From Zygotorulaspora mrakii (taxonomy: Eukaryota > Ascomycota > Saccharomycetes > Saccharomycetales > Saccharomycetaceae): a DNA stretch of 64,000 nt. The notes under the pieces were generated by a model. The model ran no database searches. It was not told where the DNA came from and was given only the letters and a program-made list of their open reading frames with translations. This document shows, piece after piece, positions 21,077-31,349 of this stretch (position 1 is the stretch's first letter; each line of letters begins with the position of its first letter). A program made the translations under genes and the position numbers. Location of the stretch: positions 1,736,001 to 1,800,000 of the forward strand of contig NC_050719.1 of assembly GCF_013402915.1 (NCBI RefSeq). The letters are read 5' to 3'.

Positions 21077-22591
21077 TCAATCCTTGTAGGCAAGTAGGTG
21101 GGCTCTAACAGCTTCCAACGGTCCTTTCTCTGAAATTAGTTTTAGGTCACGTGCTAGGTCTTCAACAAATGCTTCATTGTTTCTCAAATCATCTCCAAAC
21201 AGTGTTTGGATTCCCAACAAAGATGCCGGATCGTCTCCACCTTTATTAGCTGTTTCCTTTAAGGTTGCAGCCATTACATCCTCAATCTCAAATTCCTTTC
21301 CGACCATATCAACACCTCTGAGATAACGGAACCATCCAGCAACCCCTAAAGTCAAGAGATCAAACTTACCATCAGGCTTAGCAAGCTGTTCGGAAATTGA
21401 TGGCAACACGTATTTTGGCATTTTACCTGAACCCATTAAACATATACGAGAAACTTGATCTTTGATTGCCGGATTAGAGAATCTTTCTAGAACCGATAGA
21501 GAATATTCGTCGAAATCAACACCCTCAATTTTTGGAAGCAAAGGAATGACTTCTTCACGATTCATAATACGGATATATCTGTTGATTAAAGGATCAGTGA
21601 CAACCTCATGGATATACTGGTAGCCTGCTAAATAGCCTAGGTATCCCATTTCAGAATGGGCCCCATTTAGCAAACGCAATTTCATCAATTCATAAGGCTC
21701 AACATTGGAAACAACTTGAACGCCAACTTTCTCCCAGTCAGGACGGCCTTGTGAAAAATTATCCTCTAGAACCCACTGAATAAATGGTTCACAAACGACG
21801 GGACATTTATCATCTATTTCCAAAATATTTGCCAAGTATTTCCGATCTGCGTCAGTTGTCTTGGGGGTTACACGATCCACCATAGCGTTAGGTGATGCTA
21901 CCTCAGTAGCAATCCAGTCTGCCACTTTCGAGTCCTTCAATTTCGCGAAGGCTACCAACATAGACTTTAAGGTTTTTCCGTTTTCGGGCATATTGTCGCA
22001 GGACATTATGGTAAATGGAGCGAGTCCTTTATTGTAACGGATTAACAAAGCTTCGTACAAATAACCATAGATTGTACAAGGAGTGCTTGGGTTTTTTAAA
22101 TCATTCACAATTGCAGGGTCTTCTTTTTGCAAAGAAGCCGTTGCTTCACTATGGTAATAGCCACTTTCCGTAACTGTCAAAGACACGATGCGTGTATCGG
22201 GATTAGCCATTTTCTCAATAACAGCTTTGGGATTTTCAGGTGCATACATGTAAGACGTAATTGATCCAATCACCGTAGTGGTGCTTTTCTCAATTCCACG
22301 TTCCATTAGCGTATATAAACAGTCCTGACTATTTAGGTCATCACGCATGACAACATCAGGCTTGATCAAACCAACGCCACAGATTGACCAATCTTTAGTA
22401 TCATATCTCTGCATCAATTGGTGCATATAGAGAGCCAGATGGGAACGATGAAAACCGCCTACACCCAAATGTACTATCCCTTGTTTAACCTCTTGTCTTG
22501 AGTAATTTGGAACTTCAATGTCTGAAATTGTCCAGTTTTTAATGGCATTATTGTTCAATGAAACCGGTGTTTTTTGGTCGTTGTTTGTCAT
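21077..22591 (-). CDS. Mannitol dehydrogenase, DSF1/MAN2 type
   Basis: NAD-dependent polyol dehydrogenase (D-mannitol to D-fructose) of the long-chain polyol-specific family. It has 504 residues; S. cerevisiae Dsf1/Man2 have 502. The N-terminal domain opens with GIVHLGVGGFHRSHLALY, the cofactor-binding block. The catalytic Lys-Asn-His triad sits in MKLRLLNGAHSEMGYLGYL. The C-terminal all-helical domain with VAGWFRYLRGVD and a DPASLLGIQTLFGDDL segment is complete. No lesion is visible. It stands back to back with an HXT13-type transporter across 1.2 kb. In S. cerevisiae the same two gene types (DSF1/HXT13 and MAN2/HXT17) are neighbours but tail to tail, so orientation differs here. Probable role: growth on mannitol or sorbitol. 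Confidence 0.95.
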   Translation of the reverse strand: MTNNDQKTPVSLNNNAIKNWTISDIEVPNYSRQEVKQGIVHLGVGGFHRSHLALYMHQLMQRYDTKDWSICGVGLIKPDVVMRDDLNSQDCLYTLMERGIEKSTTTVIGSITSYMYAPENPKAVIEKMANPDTRIVSLTVTESGYYHSEATASLQKEDPAIVNDLKNPSTPCTIYGYLYEALLIRYNKGLAPFTIMSCDNMPENGKTLKSMLVAFAKLKDSKVADWIATEVASPNAMVDRVTPKTTDADRKYLANILEIDDKCPVVCEPFIQWVLEDNFSQGRPDWEKVGVQVVSNVEPYELMKLRLLNGAHSEMGYLGYLAGYQYIHEVVTDPLINRYIRIMNREEVIPLLPKIEGVDFDEYSLSVLERFSNPAIKDQVSRICLMGSGKMPKYVLPSISEQLAKPDGKFDLLTLGVAGWFRYLRGVDMVGKEFEIEDVMAATLKETANKGGDDPASLLGIQTLFGDDLRNNEAFVEDLARDLKLISEKGPLEAVRAHLLAYKD

Positions 22592-23800
22592 ATCAATGAG
22601 GGTGTCTTTCTGGCTTTATCCGTGTTCGAATCTGTTATTTACTCTTTCAGCTTTGACTTGTTGCTCGCAGAGTGAACTGTTTCGAAGGAATATAATTATT
22701 GTGGAGAAACGAAAATGTGCTTTTTTTGGCTTTTTATACGTGCAGGAAAATATCTTCCCCACCCTTCTGCCCTTCGAAGGGGACAGACATAAAGACAACG
22801 AACAGATCCACGTAACGAGAGAAAAAGAAAATGCAGAGCATGTTATTGCGTTAAAAATGTCCGAAAAGAAAAAAGTGTACGTGTCCACAACGGAACTTTT
22901 CGTTTAACACATTCAATGTCCGAACCCTTGCACTTAACCAAGGTACAAGCAAGGAGAATGTGCAATTTTACGTCATAAAAAAAAGATCATATTAGCAATA
23001 TCTATCCCCAGATTTGAACGAACTGTTCGATAGTGACTTTCAACACCAAGTTCAATGAAAACTGTCTTTCACAGTCACTAAGAATGCTCGAAACAATGAG
23101 TGAAGATGCGTTTATAGAAACCATCTATCATTTTTACCCGGGATATTTCCCCGCTATTACGTTTGGAGGGGAGATGTCTGGGACACTTTTCGATCATATC
23201 ACTTTTCTTTTGATGACTATTGCTCTAGAATAGTTTCTGAAGACGTTGCTTGAACGGCGGGGCAAATAGGCACTCGATGAATTTTTGCCCCACCACCGTC
23301 CCTTTCGATACCGCCTGGATCCAATTGTCACTCTTGTTTTTTACGACCTCTCGGGAAAAAATAATCCGAAGAAAAAGAAAAAAGAAATCAGATTTGTACC
23401 TGTCGATCTGATTGCTGCTCGAAAAAAAAGCCCCGAAGGGTAAAAGGTGGGGGTGGAAACAGGGAGAGACATTCTTTCGTTCTGCACGCGATCCTTCGAC
23501 AGATGTACAGGCACGGTTTTTGCAACTACGTAATGTCCCATCTTGCTATGTACGCAAGCTATATGGAAAAGAGTTTTCTAGACGTGCATAATGTGAACTG
23601 AAAGACTGAACGAAAAGGAAAAAAAAGCTGTTTCTACATCTCCCTGGGTACAACTTGCTTTCGCGTCTCAATGTGAGATTTCGTAGCAAGGTTAAGATAT
23701 TTCAAACATATAAATGGAGCAGAAATGATTTTCTGTAAACTTCTGTTTTACATTATTATGTGGCTAAAAAACCAGCCAGCTTAGCTAGTCATAAAAAAAT
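22592..23800. other. Divergent promoter region of the mannitol module
   Basis: Shared 1.2-kb upstream region of the dehydrogenase and the transporter. GC-box hexamers of the Mig1 core type (SYGGGG) occur at 23257-23262 and 23447-23452; the second is preceded by AAAAG and fits better. Glucose repression of both genes is a reasonable inference. No separate gene is supported here. Confidence 0.4.
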
Positions 23801-25527
23801 ATGAGGCCTGAAAGTATAGCAAACTCGTATTCTTCAACTGTAAGAGGATCGCCAGAAAATACAGAAGTATTTGATGGCACGCCCGGTATTGAAACTCAAG
23901 TTGGTACGCCGCTGGATAAGGCATCGCTGCAAGACCTGAAAGACACGGCTCTGGATCACGCTCCAGAACCAGAAGCCCCTAAAAGAAATTTTTTATATTA
24001 TTTACTGATAATCACTCTTTGCTTCCCAGTCTCTCTGGGAGGGTTCTTGCCCGGCTGGGACAGTGGTACCACGGCTGGATTTATCAACATGGAAAACTTC
24101 AGAGAAAACTTTGGCTCGTATAACCACGCGACTGGGGAGTATTATCTCAGTAATGTGAGAATGGGTTTATTGGTTGCTATCTTCAGTATTGGATGTGCTA
24201 TAGGTGGTATTTTGTTAGCCAAGCTGGGTGACATATTTGGTAGAAGACTTGCAATTATCATGGTAGTAGTAATATACGTTGTCGGAGCGATCATCCAAAT
24301 TTCTGCAACAGGAAAATGGTATCAGTACTTTATCGGGAAAATTATCTACGGCTTAGGGTGTGGTGGTTGCTCTGTTCTGTGCCCAATGCTATTATCTGAA
24401 ATCGCACCCAAGGATTTAAGAGGTGCTCTAGTCTCGATGTATCAGCTAATGGTCACTCTTGGTATATTTTTGGGATACTGTGCTGGATATAGTACAAGAA
24501 ACTACAAGGACACTGCTCAATGGAGGGTTCCACTGGGATTGTCCTTTGCATGGGCAATAATCATATGCGTCGGTATGCTGTTGATACCAGAATCACCTAG
24601 ATACCTAGCAGAGAATGGACGAGTAGAGGAAGCTCGCCGTGCTATTGCCAAGCTCAGTAAAGTACCTGTGGAGCATGCTTTTGTCGAAAATGAAATTGAT
24701 CAAATACTGGAAGGTATCGAAAGTCAAAGGGAGAGCGGGGAAGCTTCTTGGGGAGAACTGTTTTCCACCAAATCAAAAGTCTTGCAACGTTTGATTACTG
24801 GTTGTCTAGTCCAGTCATTTTTACAATTAACTGGTGAGAACTACTTTTTTTTCTATGGTACAACAATATTTAAATCGGTCGGCCTTACTGATGGTTTCGA
24901 AACCTCTGTGATTATAGGAACTGTAAACCTGTTTTCTACAGCTCTTGCAGTCCTTGTTGTTGATAGATTTGGTCGTCGTTTGTGTCTAATGACAGGTGCT
25001 GCTGGTATGTTGGTTTGCATGGTGGTATTTTCCAGTGTGGGTGTTACCAGGTTATATCCAAACGGACAGGATGCCCCAAGTTCAAAAGGTGCAGGGAATT
25101 GTATGATTGTTTTCACAATGTTCTACATTTTTTTTTCTCGACAACCTGGGCTCCGGTGGCTTACATCGTGGTTTCAGAATCATTTCCTTCAAGAGTAAAA
25201 TCCAAGGGTATGGCAGTTTCTACCGCATTTAACTGGCTGTGGCAATTTCTGATTGGATTTTTTACTCCATTTATTACGGACGCGATTAATTTCTATTATG
25301 GTTATGTGTTCGTTGGTTGTTTGATGGCCATGTTTTCGTATGTTTTCTTCTTCCTTCCAGAAACCAGCGGCCTATCTTTAGAAGATATTAATATCTTATA
25401 TGAAGAGGGAGTACCCCCATGGAAGTCAGTCTCGTGGGTCCCTCCTAGCCAGCGTTTCAATCAAACAGACGAACAGATTGGTGTCGAAAATGGAGGAAAA
25501 AAATGGAACCCTTTTAATAAAAAATAA
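23801..25527 (+). pseudogene. HXT13/HXT17-type polyol/hexose transporter, one frameshift
   Basis: Twelve-helix MFS sugar porter of the Hxt13/15/16/17 branch, which moves mannitol and sorbitol. Landmarks: FLPGWDSGTTAGF in helix 1, FGRRLAI, PESPRYL after helix 6, QLTGENYFFFYGTTIF in helix 7, then TTWAPVAYIVVSESFPS and PETSGLS at the end. The first frame runs to 25198; the homology moves to another frame at a run of nine T (25128-25136), where ten are needed. One deleted T is the only lesion seen over 575 codons. With it the protein would lose helices 11-12 and the C-tail. A homopolymer sequencing error is quite possible. Partner of the adjacent mannitol dehydrogenase. Confidence 0.9.
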
Positions 25528-25932
25528 AACGAGCAGTGAAAAAGCTATGTGAAATGTTCTTGGAGCGCACAAGTAAACGCATGCTTCAGTAAACGCTGTA
25601 ACTTTCACGGATTGATGTTTTTTTATGACAAATAGAGATATCGTTTATGATTTACATCGAACGACTCGAGCTTTTTTAAATTTCCCGAATTTTCAATTTG
25701 TTCCGCCATAGTCGTTTTACAATCTTATAGAGGCATTTTGTAGAATTTCGTAAATTTTTTGATGAACTTTTACCTTATACAATTTTTTTAGTTTACTTTC
25801 CCGCTCATAAAAGGGTATGGCCCTTTTTCGCCCTGTTCCATAAAGTTACATAGAATTCTATTCAGGAAAAGGAGGCCAAAAATGTAGCGGGATCGTTATA
25901 TCTGATCTAGCATAACATGAGTAGGCTCCGTG

Positions 25933-26027
25933 TTCACCTAGAGGCAAGCAGCTTTCCCTTTAAAAAGATCATATAGTATCCATTGAAAGATTCCCTTTTT
26001 AACGGATACCCTCTCTCTCTAGGTGAA
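25933..26027. repeat. 11-bp perfect inverted repeat, 73-bp spacing
   Basis: TTCACCTAGAG at 25933-25943 and its exact reverse complement CTCTAGGTGAA at 26017-26027. The same 11-mer recurs in the FLO11-like upstream region at 55422-55432. Possible paired binding site; no known factor assigned. Confidence 0.5.
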
Positions 26028-26152
26028 AGGGAGTGTTTTTTTGTGTCACAAAAATTCGGTTGAGGACCGCTCTTTCTTACCCTTCCCTGTCCTTCGGTGA
26101 AGCCTGCCGATCGTAGAGAAAACCTTCTTTTCCAACTGCTTCACAAAAGCAC

Positions 26153-26173
26153 TTAGTAATGATTTCTTAGTAA
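26153..26173. promoter_or_regulatory. Two Yap1-type sites upstream of the YLL056C-like gene
   Basis: TTAGTAA at 26153-26159 and again at 26167-26173, spaced 14 bp, about 255 bp before the ATG. TTAGTAA/TTACTAA is the Yap1 recognition sequence. Single copies occur by chance, but a close tandem pair is less likely to. Confidence 0.4.
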
Positions 26174-26424
26174 TGCGTTATATTCTCTGTGGGGTGGGGG
26201 GTTATTAAAACAACGAGTCCCCAATTTCATCGAATGCCCCTCTAAGCCCTACACACATTTAGAAATACAAAAAAAGAAACTATTGGAAGACTCCTAGATT
26301 GACGTTACAAGAACTATGTGACCAGAATTAAGGACAATTACTATTGAATATATAAATGAAGGTGTCTGCAATCACTAATGAGGTACTCGTAGAAGAGAAA
26401 TGTTGAAGTAACAGGCATATCACA

Positions 26425-27305
26425 ATGAAGGTTTTTGTAACTGGCTCCACTGGGTTTGTTGGAACTGCAGTAATCTCTGAATTGGTGAATGCAGGACACA
26501 GTATAATAGCTCTTGCTAGGTCAGATTCAGCAGCTGCAAAAGTCAAAGCAATTGCACCTGAGGCAAAGATTATCCGTGGTACTCTTGATGACCTAAATGC
26601 GCTCAGAAGTGGGGCTAATGAATCGGACGGTATTATCCATTTGGGTTTTGTTCATGATTTCAACAATTACCTGTTGTGCGTCGAAAAGGACCTGAAGCAG
26701 TTGTGGCAATGTTGGAAGCCATTCAGGGTACTGACAAGATTTTTGTAGGTACATCTGTTATAGCTGGTCTTCCCACTGATAAGTTGGCTACGGAAGATGA
26801 TGCTTCCTCCTGCCCAAGGGGGAAAACCGAAAAAATGGCATTTGCATATAATAGCAAAGGCATAAGAGTAACCACCGTGAGGCTTCCTCCTACTGTACAT
26901 GGGAAAGGAGATAAAGCTTTTATTCCCTATCTAGTGCAGGTTGCTAAAGATACTGGAAAGTCATGTTTTATCGACGATGGATCAAACCATTGGTCGGCTG
27001 TTCATCGGTTGGACGCTGCCAAGCTATTCCGTATTGTGCTTGAAAAGGGGCAAGGAGGTAAAGTGTACCACAGCGTAGCAGAGCAGGAGATAAAGACAGA
27101 ATCTATCGCAAAAGTTATAGGTGAAATCTTGGACCTCCCTGTTCTCTCGATTGCAAAAAGTGAAGCGGAGAAGCATTTTGGACCTATTGGTATGTTTTTT
27201 GCAGAAGACGATGGAGCTTCGAGTAAGAAAACTCAGGCTGAATTGGGCTGGGTGCCAACCAACGTGGGATTGTTCGAAGATATGCGCAAAAACTATACTC
27301 TATAG
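26425..27305 (+). pseudogene. NAD(P)-dependent epimerase/reductase, YLL056C-like, one frameshift
   Basis: Atypical short-chain reductase of the NAD-dependent epimerase family, like S. cerevisiae YLL056C (298 residues), a drug- and stress-induced gene of unknown substrate. The first frame starts MKVFVTGSTGFVGTAV, the Rossmann motif, and runs through DGIIHLGFVHDFNN. Homology then continues in another frame from VVAMLEAIQGTDKIF to GWVPTNVGLFEDM and the stop at 27305. The shift lies near 26690-26697 (GACCTGAAG); one missing C would restore DPEAV. This is not a long homopolymer, so a real mutation is more plausible than at the other sites. Paired Yap1-type sites lie upstream. Confidence 0.85.
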
Positions 27306-27849
27306 CTGTTATACTTAATAGTTCTTATAACTATAATTTATGCTTAAATAATTGTCTTTCTTCTACCCAAGAACATTTCAGAAACCACGGTATGCCTCTG
27401 ATTAACACGCTTAAATATTTAATGAATGAATGATTGAAGTTCAATTGTTACCGTCCCCAGTCCTTGTTGAACGAAAAAGGCTAATGGTAGGTGCCCCAAT
27501 GTCAGACCATGTCGGACGACTACTGTAAAATATCTGTGATAAAACACTTCATTAAGATGATCTCTTGGACGCAACAGAGGCATATTGTTTAATATCTTGT
27601 AAAGCTCCTTTCATATACGGAGTTCTAAACAGAATACTTGTTATATTAAGTTTTCGAGAAGAAAAAGAGTGTCCTACCACGCTCGCTATCGATAAGATCC
27701 ATGGAGCGATTACCTTTTAGCAATAGCTACTCTTATGACTCTACTGCATACGAACGTTACCTCCTGAAATGAGACTAGTCGAGAAATTATCACAAAACGA
27801 AGCCGATACAGTTTAATGTTTGTTTCAATTAACAAATTATTAAATTAAT
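27306..27849. other. Convergent 3' spacer
   Basis: No gene recognised between the convergent YLL056C-like and aldo-keto reductase genes. Confidence 0.4.
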
Positions 27850-28866
27850 TTATTGTACAGGTTTAGGCTGGTAACACTCTTCCAGATACTTGCATTCTTC
27901 TACTGTTAGAGTCACTTCAACTGTTTCAATCGCCTCCTTAGCACGTTCAATAGAACTCATGCCGATAATAGGATAGCAACCTTTACTCAAGACCCATGCG
28001 CATGAGACCTGTGCCATACTCAGACCTTTATCTTTGGCAACTTTTTCGATACGTTTAATGATTTCTTTGTCCACTTCTGAAGCCTCCAGCAAACGTGGGT
28101 CGGCGCCAGTTCTCGCCGTTGTTTGTCCCCACGGTCTGGTCAAAACTCCTCTGTTGTTAGGGGACCAGGGAATCAAGGCAATATCGTGTCTCTTTGCAAA
28201 TGGAATGACCTCTCTTTCGTCCTCTCTATATACCAGATTGTACCTGGATTGCCAACTTGCAAACTTGAACCAATTGTTCTTTTCAGCGATGAATTGCATT
28301 TCTGCAAACTCAGTGGCCTTCATAGTGGAAGCTCCAATGTATCTGACATCACCTCTCTCGATAACATCATTCAAGGCTTTCATTGTTTCCTCCATTGGCG
28401 TATTGTAATCCATTCTGTGAATCTGGAGCACATCTATATAGGTTCCTAATCTTTCGACAGACTTAGCCACCCCATCCATTATGTGCTTGCGCGATAACCC
28501 GCCTTCGTTAGCTAGAATCATGGCTAGTTTATCATCTTTATGGGCTATCGTTTTTTGAGGAAGATCTATGGACTCGTCCACGGCAAAAAAAACCTTAGAA
28601 AGAATAACAACAGTTTCTCTGTTGATATTGTAGTGCCTCAAAAACTCCCCCAACAAACGTTCACTTTTACCATTACTGTAGACATCAGCAGTATCGAATG
28701 TGCGAATACCGTGGTCATAACAGTACTTCAATATCCCAAATATCTCTTCTTTATCATCCAGCACCCACGGCCACCACTCCTTAGAACCATATGACATACA
28801 GCCTACAATGATAGGTGAGATTTTTAGACCTGTATTTCCAAATTTAACTTGCTTAACTAAACCCAT
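27850..28866 (-). CDS. Aldo-keto reductase, YPL088W-like aryl-alcohol dehydrogenase
   Basis: NADP-dependent oxidoreductase of the AKR superfamily, 338 residues (S. cerevisiae YPL088W has 342). TIM-barrel catalytic residues: Asp and Tyr in RTFDTADVYSNGKSE, Lys in VILSKVFF, His in LQIHRMD. The C-terminal NADP-binding part shows PIIGMSSIERAKEAIE. The family reduces aromatic and aliphatic aldehydes; the true substrate is not known. It is divergent from an AAD-type gene 1.36 kb away, giving a two-gene aldehyde-reductase patch. Intact. Confidence 0.92.
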   Translation of the reverse strand: MGLVKQVKFGNTGLKISPIIVGCMSYGSKEWWPWVLDDKEEIFGILKYCYDHGIRTFDTADVYSNGKSERLLGEFLRHYNINRETVVILSKVFFAVDESIDLPQKTIAHKDDKLAMILANEGGLSRKHIMDGVAKSVERLGTYIDVLQIHRMDYNTPMEETMKALNDVIERGDVRYIGASTMKATEFAEMQFIAEKNNWFKFASWQSRYNLVYREDEREVIPFAKRHDIALIPWSPNNRGVLTRPWGQTTARTGADPRLLEASEVDKEIIKRIEKVAKDKGLSMAQVSCAWVLSKGCYPIIGMSSIERAKEAIETVEVTLTVEECKYLEECYQPKPVQ

Positions 28867-30221
28867 CTTTCGATATGATGCTTCCCTTTGATTTCAATAC
28901 TAAACCAATTACCTATTGAGAGCGATTCTTGTCCGTGAAAAATTCATAGTAGTAAGCCAGTTATCAATTCTACCTTTTATATATGCATGTTTGTACGGGG
29001 GGCTTGATGACAAATTCTTCTCCACGATCTAATTTCAGAGATTGCTATAATACTTCATCTATGGTCTGAAACACTCGTAGCAACCTCAAGACAGGTCTGC
29101 TATTTGCGACCTTTTTTGCCTCCATGGCACTCCGTGTGTTCTCTATCATATGCAGATACGACTGTCCAATTGGGATACATAGATTTTATCAGGAATATTT
29201 CATGAATTCTTCGTGTATATCGCATTCAATCACAATGAGGTATATATGTTAGGCGACGAATCTTGGATACGTTAGCTGTTTCTCGTACATGCTTGGCACT
29301 TAGATGATCCCCCGTTTTAACAAAAAGAAAAGCTTTTCGTCAGTTAGGCCTTTTCTGACCTGGTTTATCTACTGCTATTAATCAAGAAAAACTTGAGATT
29401 CAATAGATATTACTAATCACACTGCCGTCCGCACCTCAAGCAAGCATTATCTTTAAACGAATCAACTTGGTACAGTAAAAAGGCATATGAAGATCAAACA
29501 CAGTAGCATACTCAGTCAATGAATCTGTAAAAACGTACTACATTTTGGCCAATTCCTGAAGACAGGTGGTTCATCTACTGGACAGATTCTACACATTCAG
29601 CAGGACGCCTATTAACTTCTGAGAGCGTAAGTCAATGAAAAGCAAACCAGGCGGTCTTCCATGACTGGGCAATTTAATGATCAGCCAATCACTATAGAAA
29701 TGGGCATGCGCACATTGCCTGTTACCAACACGCTACCATGGAACGTTTCCCTTGAGTGTACTCCTTCTTTTGCGGTCTAGCCCACGAACCAACCACATGG
29801 AACTAAAACATCACTCTTTTCTAGCATGCTTTTTGAAAAGGGGTGTGGCATTTAGTGGAAGTTCGTGTATTATCTCACGCACAAGTTCAGGAAAGACAAT
29901 GGCCTAGGTTATGCAGTTATTTTGAAATAACAATACCCATTATGCAACTTGGAAGTTACTTATCCGTTTTCCCTTTGCTATAGCAACGATTTGCGAGCTC
30001 TTCTCTGGGCGGAGCCAATAAAGGATATAGCCACCACTAAACGTGGAACTTAGGGGAGTTGCGTTTTATAAGGTGGAAATAGAAAAAAACCACATATTTA
30101 AAGCAGCATCAAAGTGGTATTTATACTGAATCGTCCAATTCCAAATAAAGGGTTAAAATTAACTCACGAAACGAAGTGGGTTGTCTTTTAAGTGCTAATT
30201 AATCAATAATTAGAACCCAAT
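28867..30221. other. Divergent promoter region of two aldo-keto reductases
   Basis: 1.36 kb with no gene. One Yap1-type TTACTAA lies at 29410-29416; a single copy is weak evidence. No other feature recognised. Confidence 0.4.
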
Positions 30222-31349
30222 ATGTCCGATTTATGGGATCCAGTTCCTGAACCTCCTACAGAGTTAGGTCGTCTTAAAGTGCTCTCAAGCACTGCAGGTG
30301 TCAAGGTCTCTCCGCTAGTCTTTGGTGCTATGTCAATTGGGGATGCTTGGAAGGATATCATGGGTTCCGTTGACAGGAAGCAGTCCTTTGCTTTGTTGGA
30401 TGCTTATTACAAAGCAGGTGGCAATTTTATTGATACAGCGAATAACTACCAAGACGAACAGTCAGAAACGTGGTTAGGTGAATGGATGGAAGAAAGGAAC
30501 ATTCGTGACCAAATTGTGCTTGCTACCAAGTTCACCACTGACTACCGTGTTCACGCTCTCGGGAAAGGTAAGACTGCGAATTTTGCAGGTAACAATAGGC
30601 GCAGTTTGCATGTGAGTGTGCGGGATTCTTTGCGTAAGCTAAAGACAGATTACATCGATATTTTGTATCTTCACTGGTGGGACCACATGACTTCTATTGA
30701 AGAGGTCATGGATAGTTTACATATCCTGGTACAGCAAGGGAAAGTTCTTTATTTAGGGGTGTCTGACACTCCGGCATGGGTTGTTTCTGCCGCAAATTAT
30801 TACGCTGTCTCTCATGGCAAAACGCCTTTCAGCGTCTACCAAGGAAGATGGAACTTATTGATAAGAGATATGGAACGTGAAATTCTTCCTATGGCTAGAC
30901 ATTTCGGCATGGCGATAGTTCCATGGGATGTTTTGGGTGGCGGAAGATTCAAAACTAAAGGAACTATCGAAGAACTGAAAAGAAGTGGTGGGCATTTGCG
31001 CGCTTTCTTTGGTGCTGGCGAACAGACGGAAGAAGAAGCCAAAATCTGTGACGCATTGGAGAAAGTTGCAAAAGAGCACGGTATAGAGTCGATTACATCT
31101 ATTGCTCTTGCTTATATTCGCTCTAAGACCAAAAACGTTTTTCCATTGGTAGGTGGAAGAAAGGTTGAGCATCTCGAGCAGAATATAGCCGCCTTGAAAA
31201 TAAAGTTAACTCCAGAACAGGTTGAATACCTGGAAAGTGTTGTGTCTTTCGACCTGGGTTTCCCTTTGAGTTTTATTGGCGAGGATCCTAAGGTGACAAA
31301 GGTTCTTCCACCCTTCTCGGCTATGTCATTTGCTGCTAGTTTCGATTGA
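30222..31349 (+). CDS. Aryl-alcohol dehydrogenase, AAD family
   Basis: Aldo-keto reductase of the AAD3/AAD14 group, 375 residues (Aad14 has 376), so full length, while many AAD copies in S. cerevisiae are broken. Catalytic Asp and Tyr are in FIDTANNYQDEQSE, Lys in VLATKFTTDY, His in ILYLHWWDH. The C-terminal cofactor region FPLVGGRKVEHLEQNI and the AAD-typical tail DLGFPLSFIGEDP are present. Thought to reduce aromatic aldehydes such as veratraldehyde and to respond to oxidative stress; physiological substrate unsettled. Confidence 0.94.
   Translation: MSDLWDPVPEPPTELGRLKVLSSTAGVKVSPLVFGAMSIGDAWKDIMGSVDRKQSFALLDAYYKAGGNFIDTANNYQDEQSETWLGEWMEERNIRDQIVLATKFTTDYRVHALGKGKTANFAGNNRRSLHVSVRDSLRKLKTDYIDILYLHWWDHMTSIEEVMDSLHILVQQGKVLYLGVSDTPAWVVSAANYYAVSHGKTPFSVYQGRWNLLIRDMEREILPMARHFGMAIVPWDVLGGGRFKTKGTIEELKRSGGHLRAFFGAGEQTEEEAKICDALEKVAKEHGIESITSIALAYIRSKTKNVFPLVGGRKVEHLEQNIAALKIKLTPEQVEYLESVVSFDLGFPLSFIGEDPKVTKVLPPFSAMSFAASFD

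Larger units (their letters stand above)
25528..26424. other. Intergenic with an inverted repeat and Yap1-like sites
   Basis: About 0.9 kb with no gene recognised. It contains the 11-bp inverted repeat and the paired TTAGTAA motifs listed separately. Confidence 0.45.

Noticed and set aside
23033..23233. 66-codon frame in the mannitol-module promoter
   Set aside because: Unconserved and within the shared upstream region; no reason to call a gene.
25110..25160. Programmed frameshift in the HXT-type gene
   Set aside because: A plain T-run deletion explains it; there is no yeast +1 frameshift heptamer, and relatives are unshifted.
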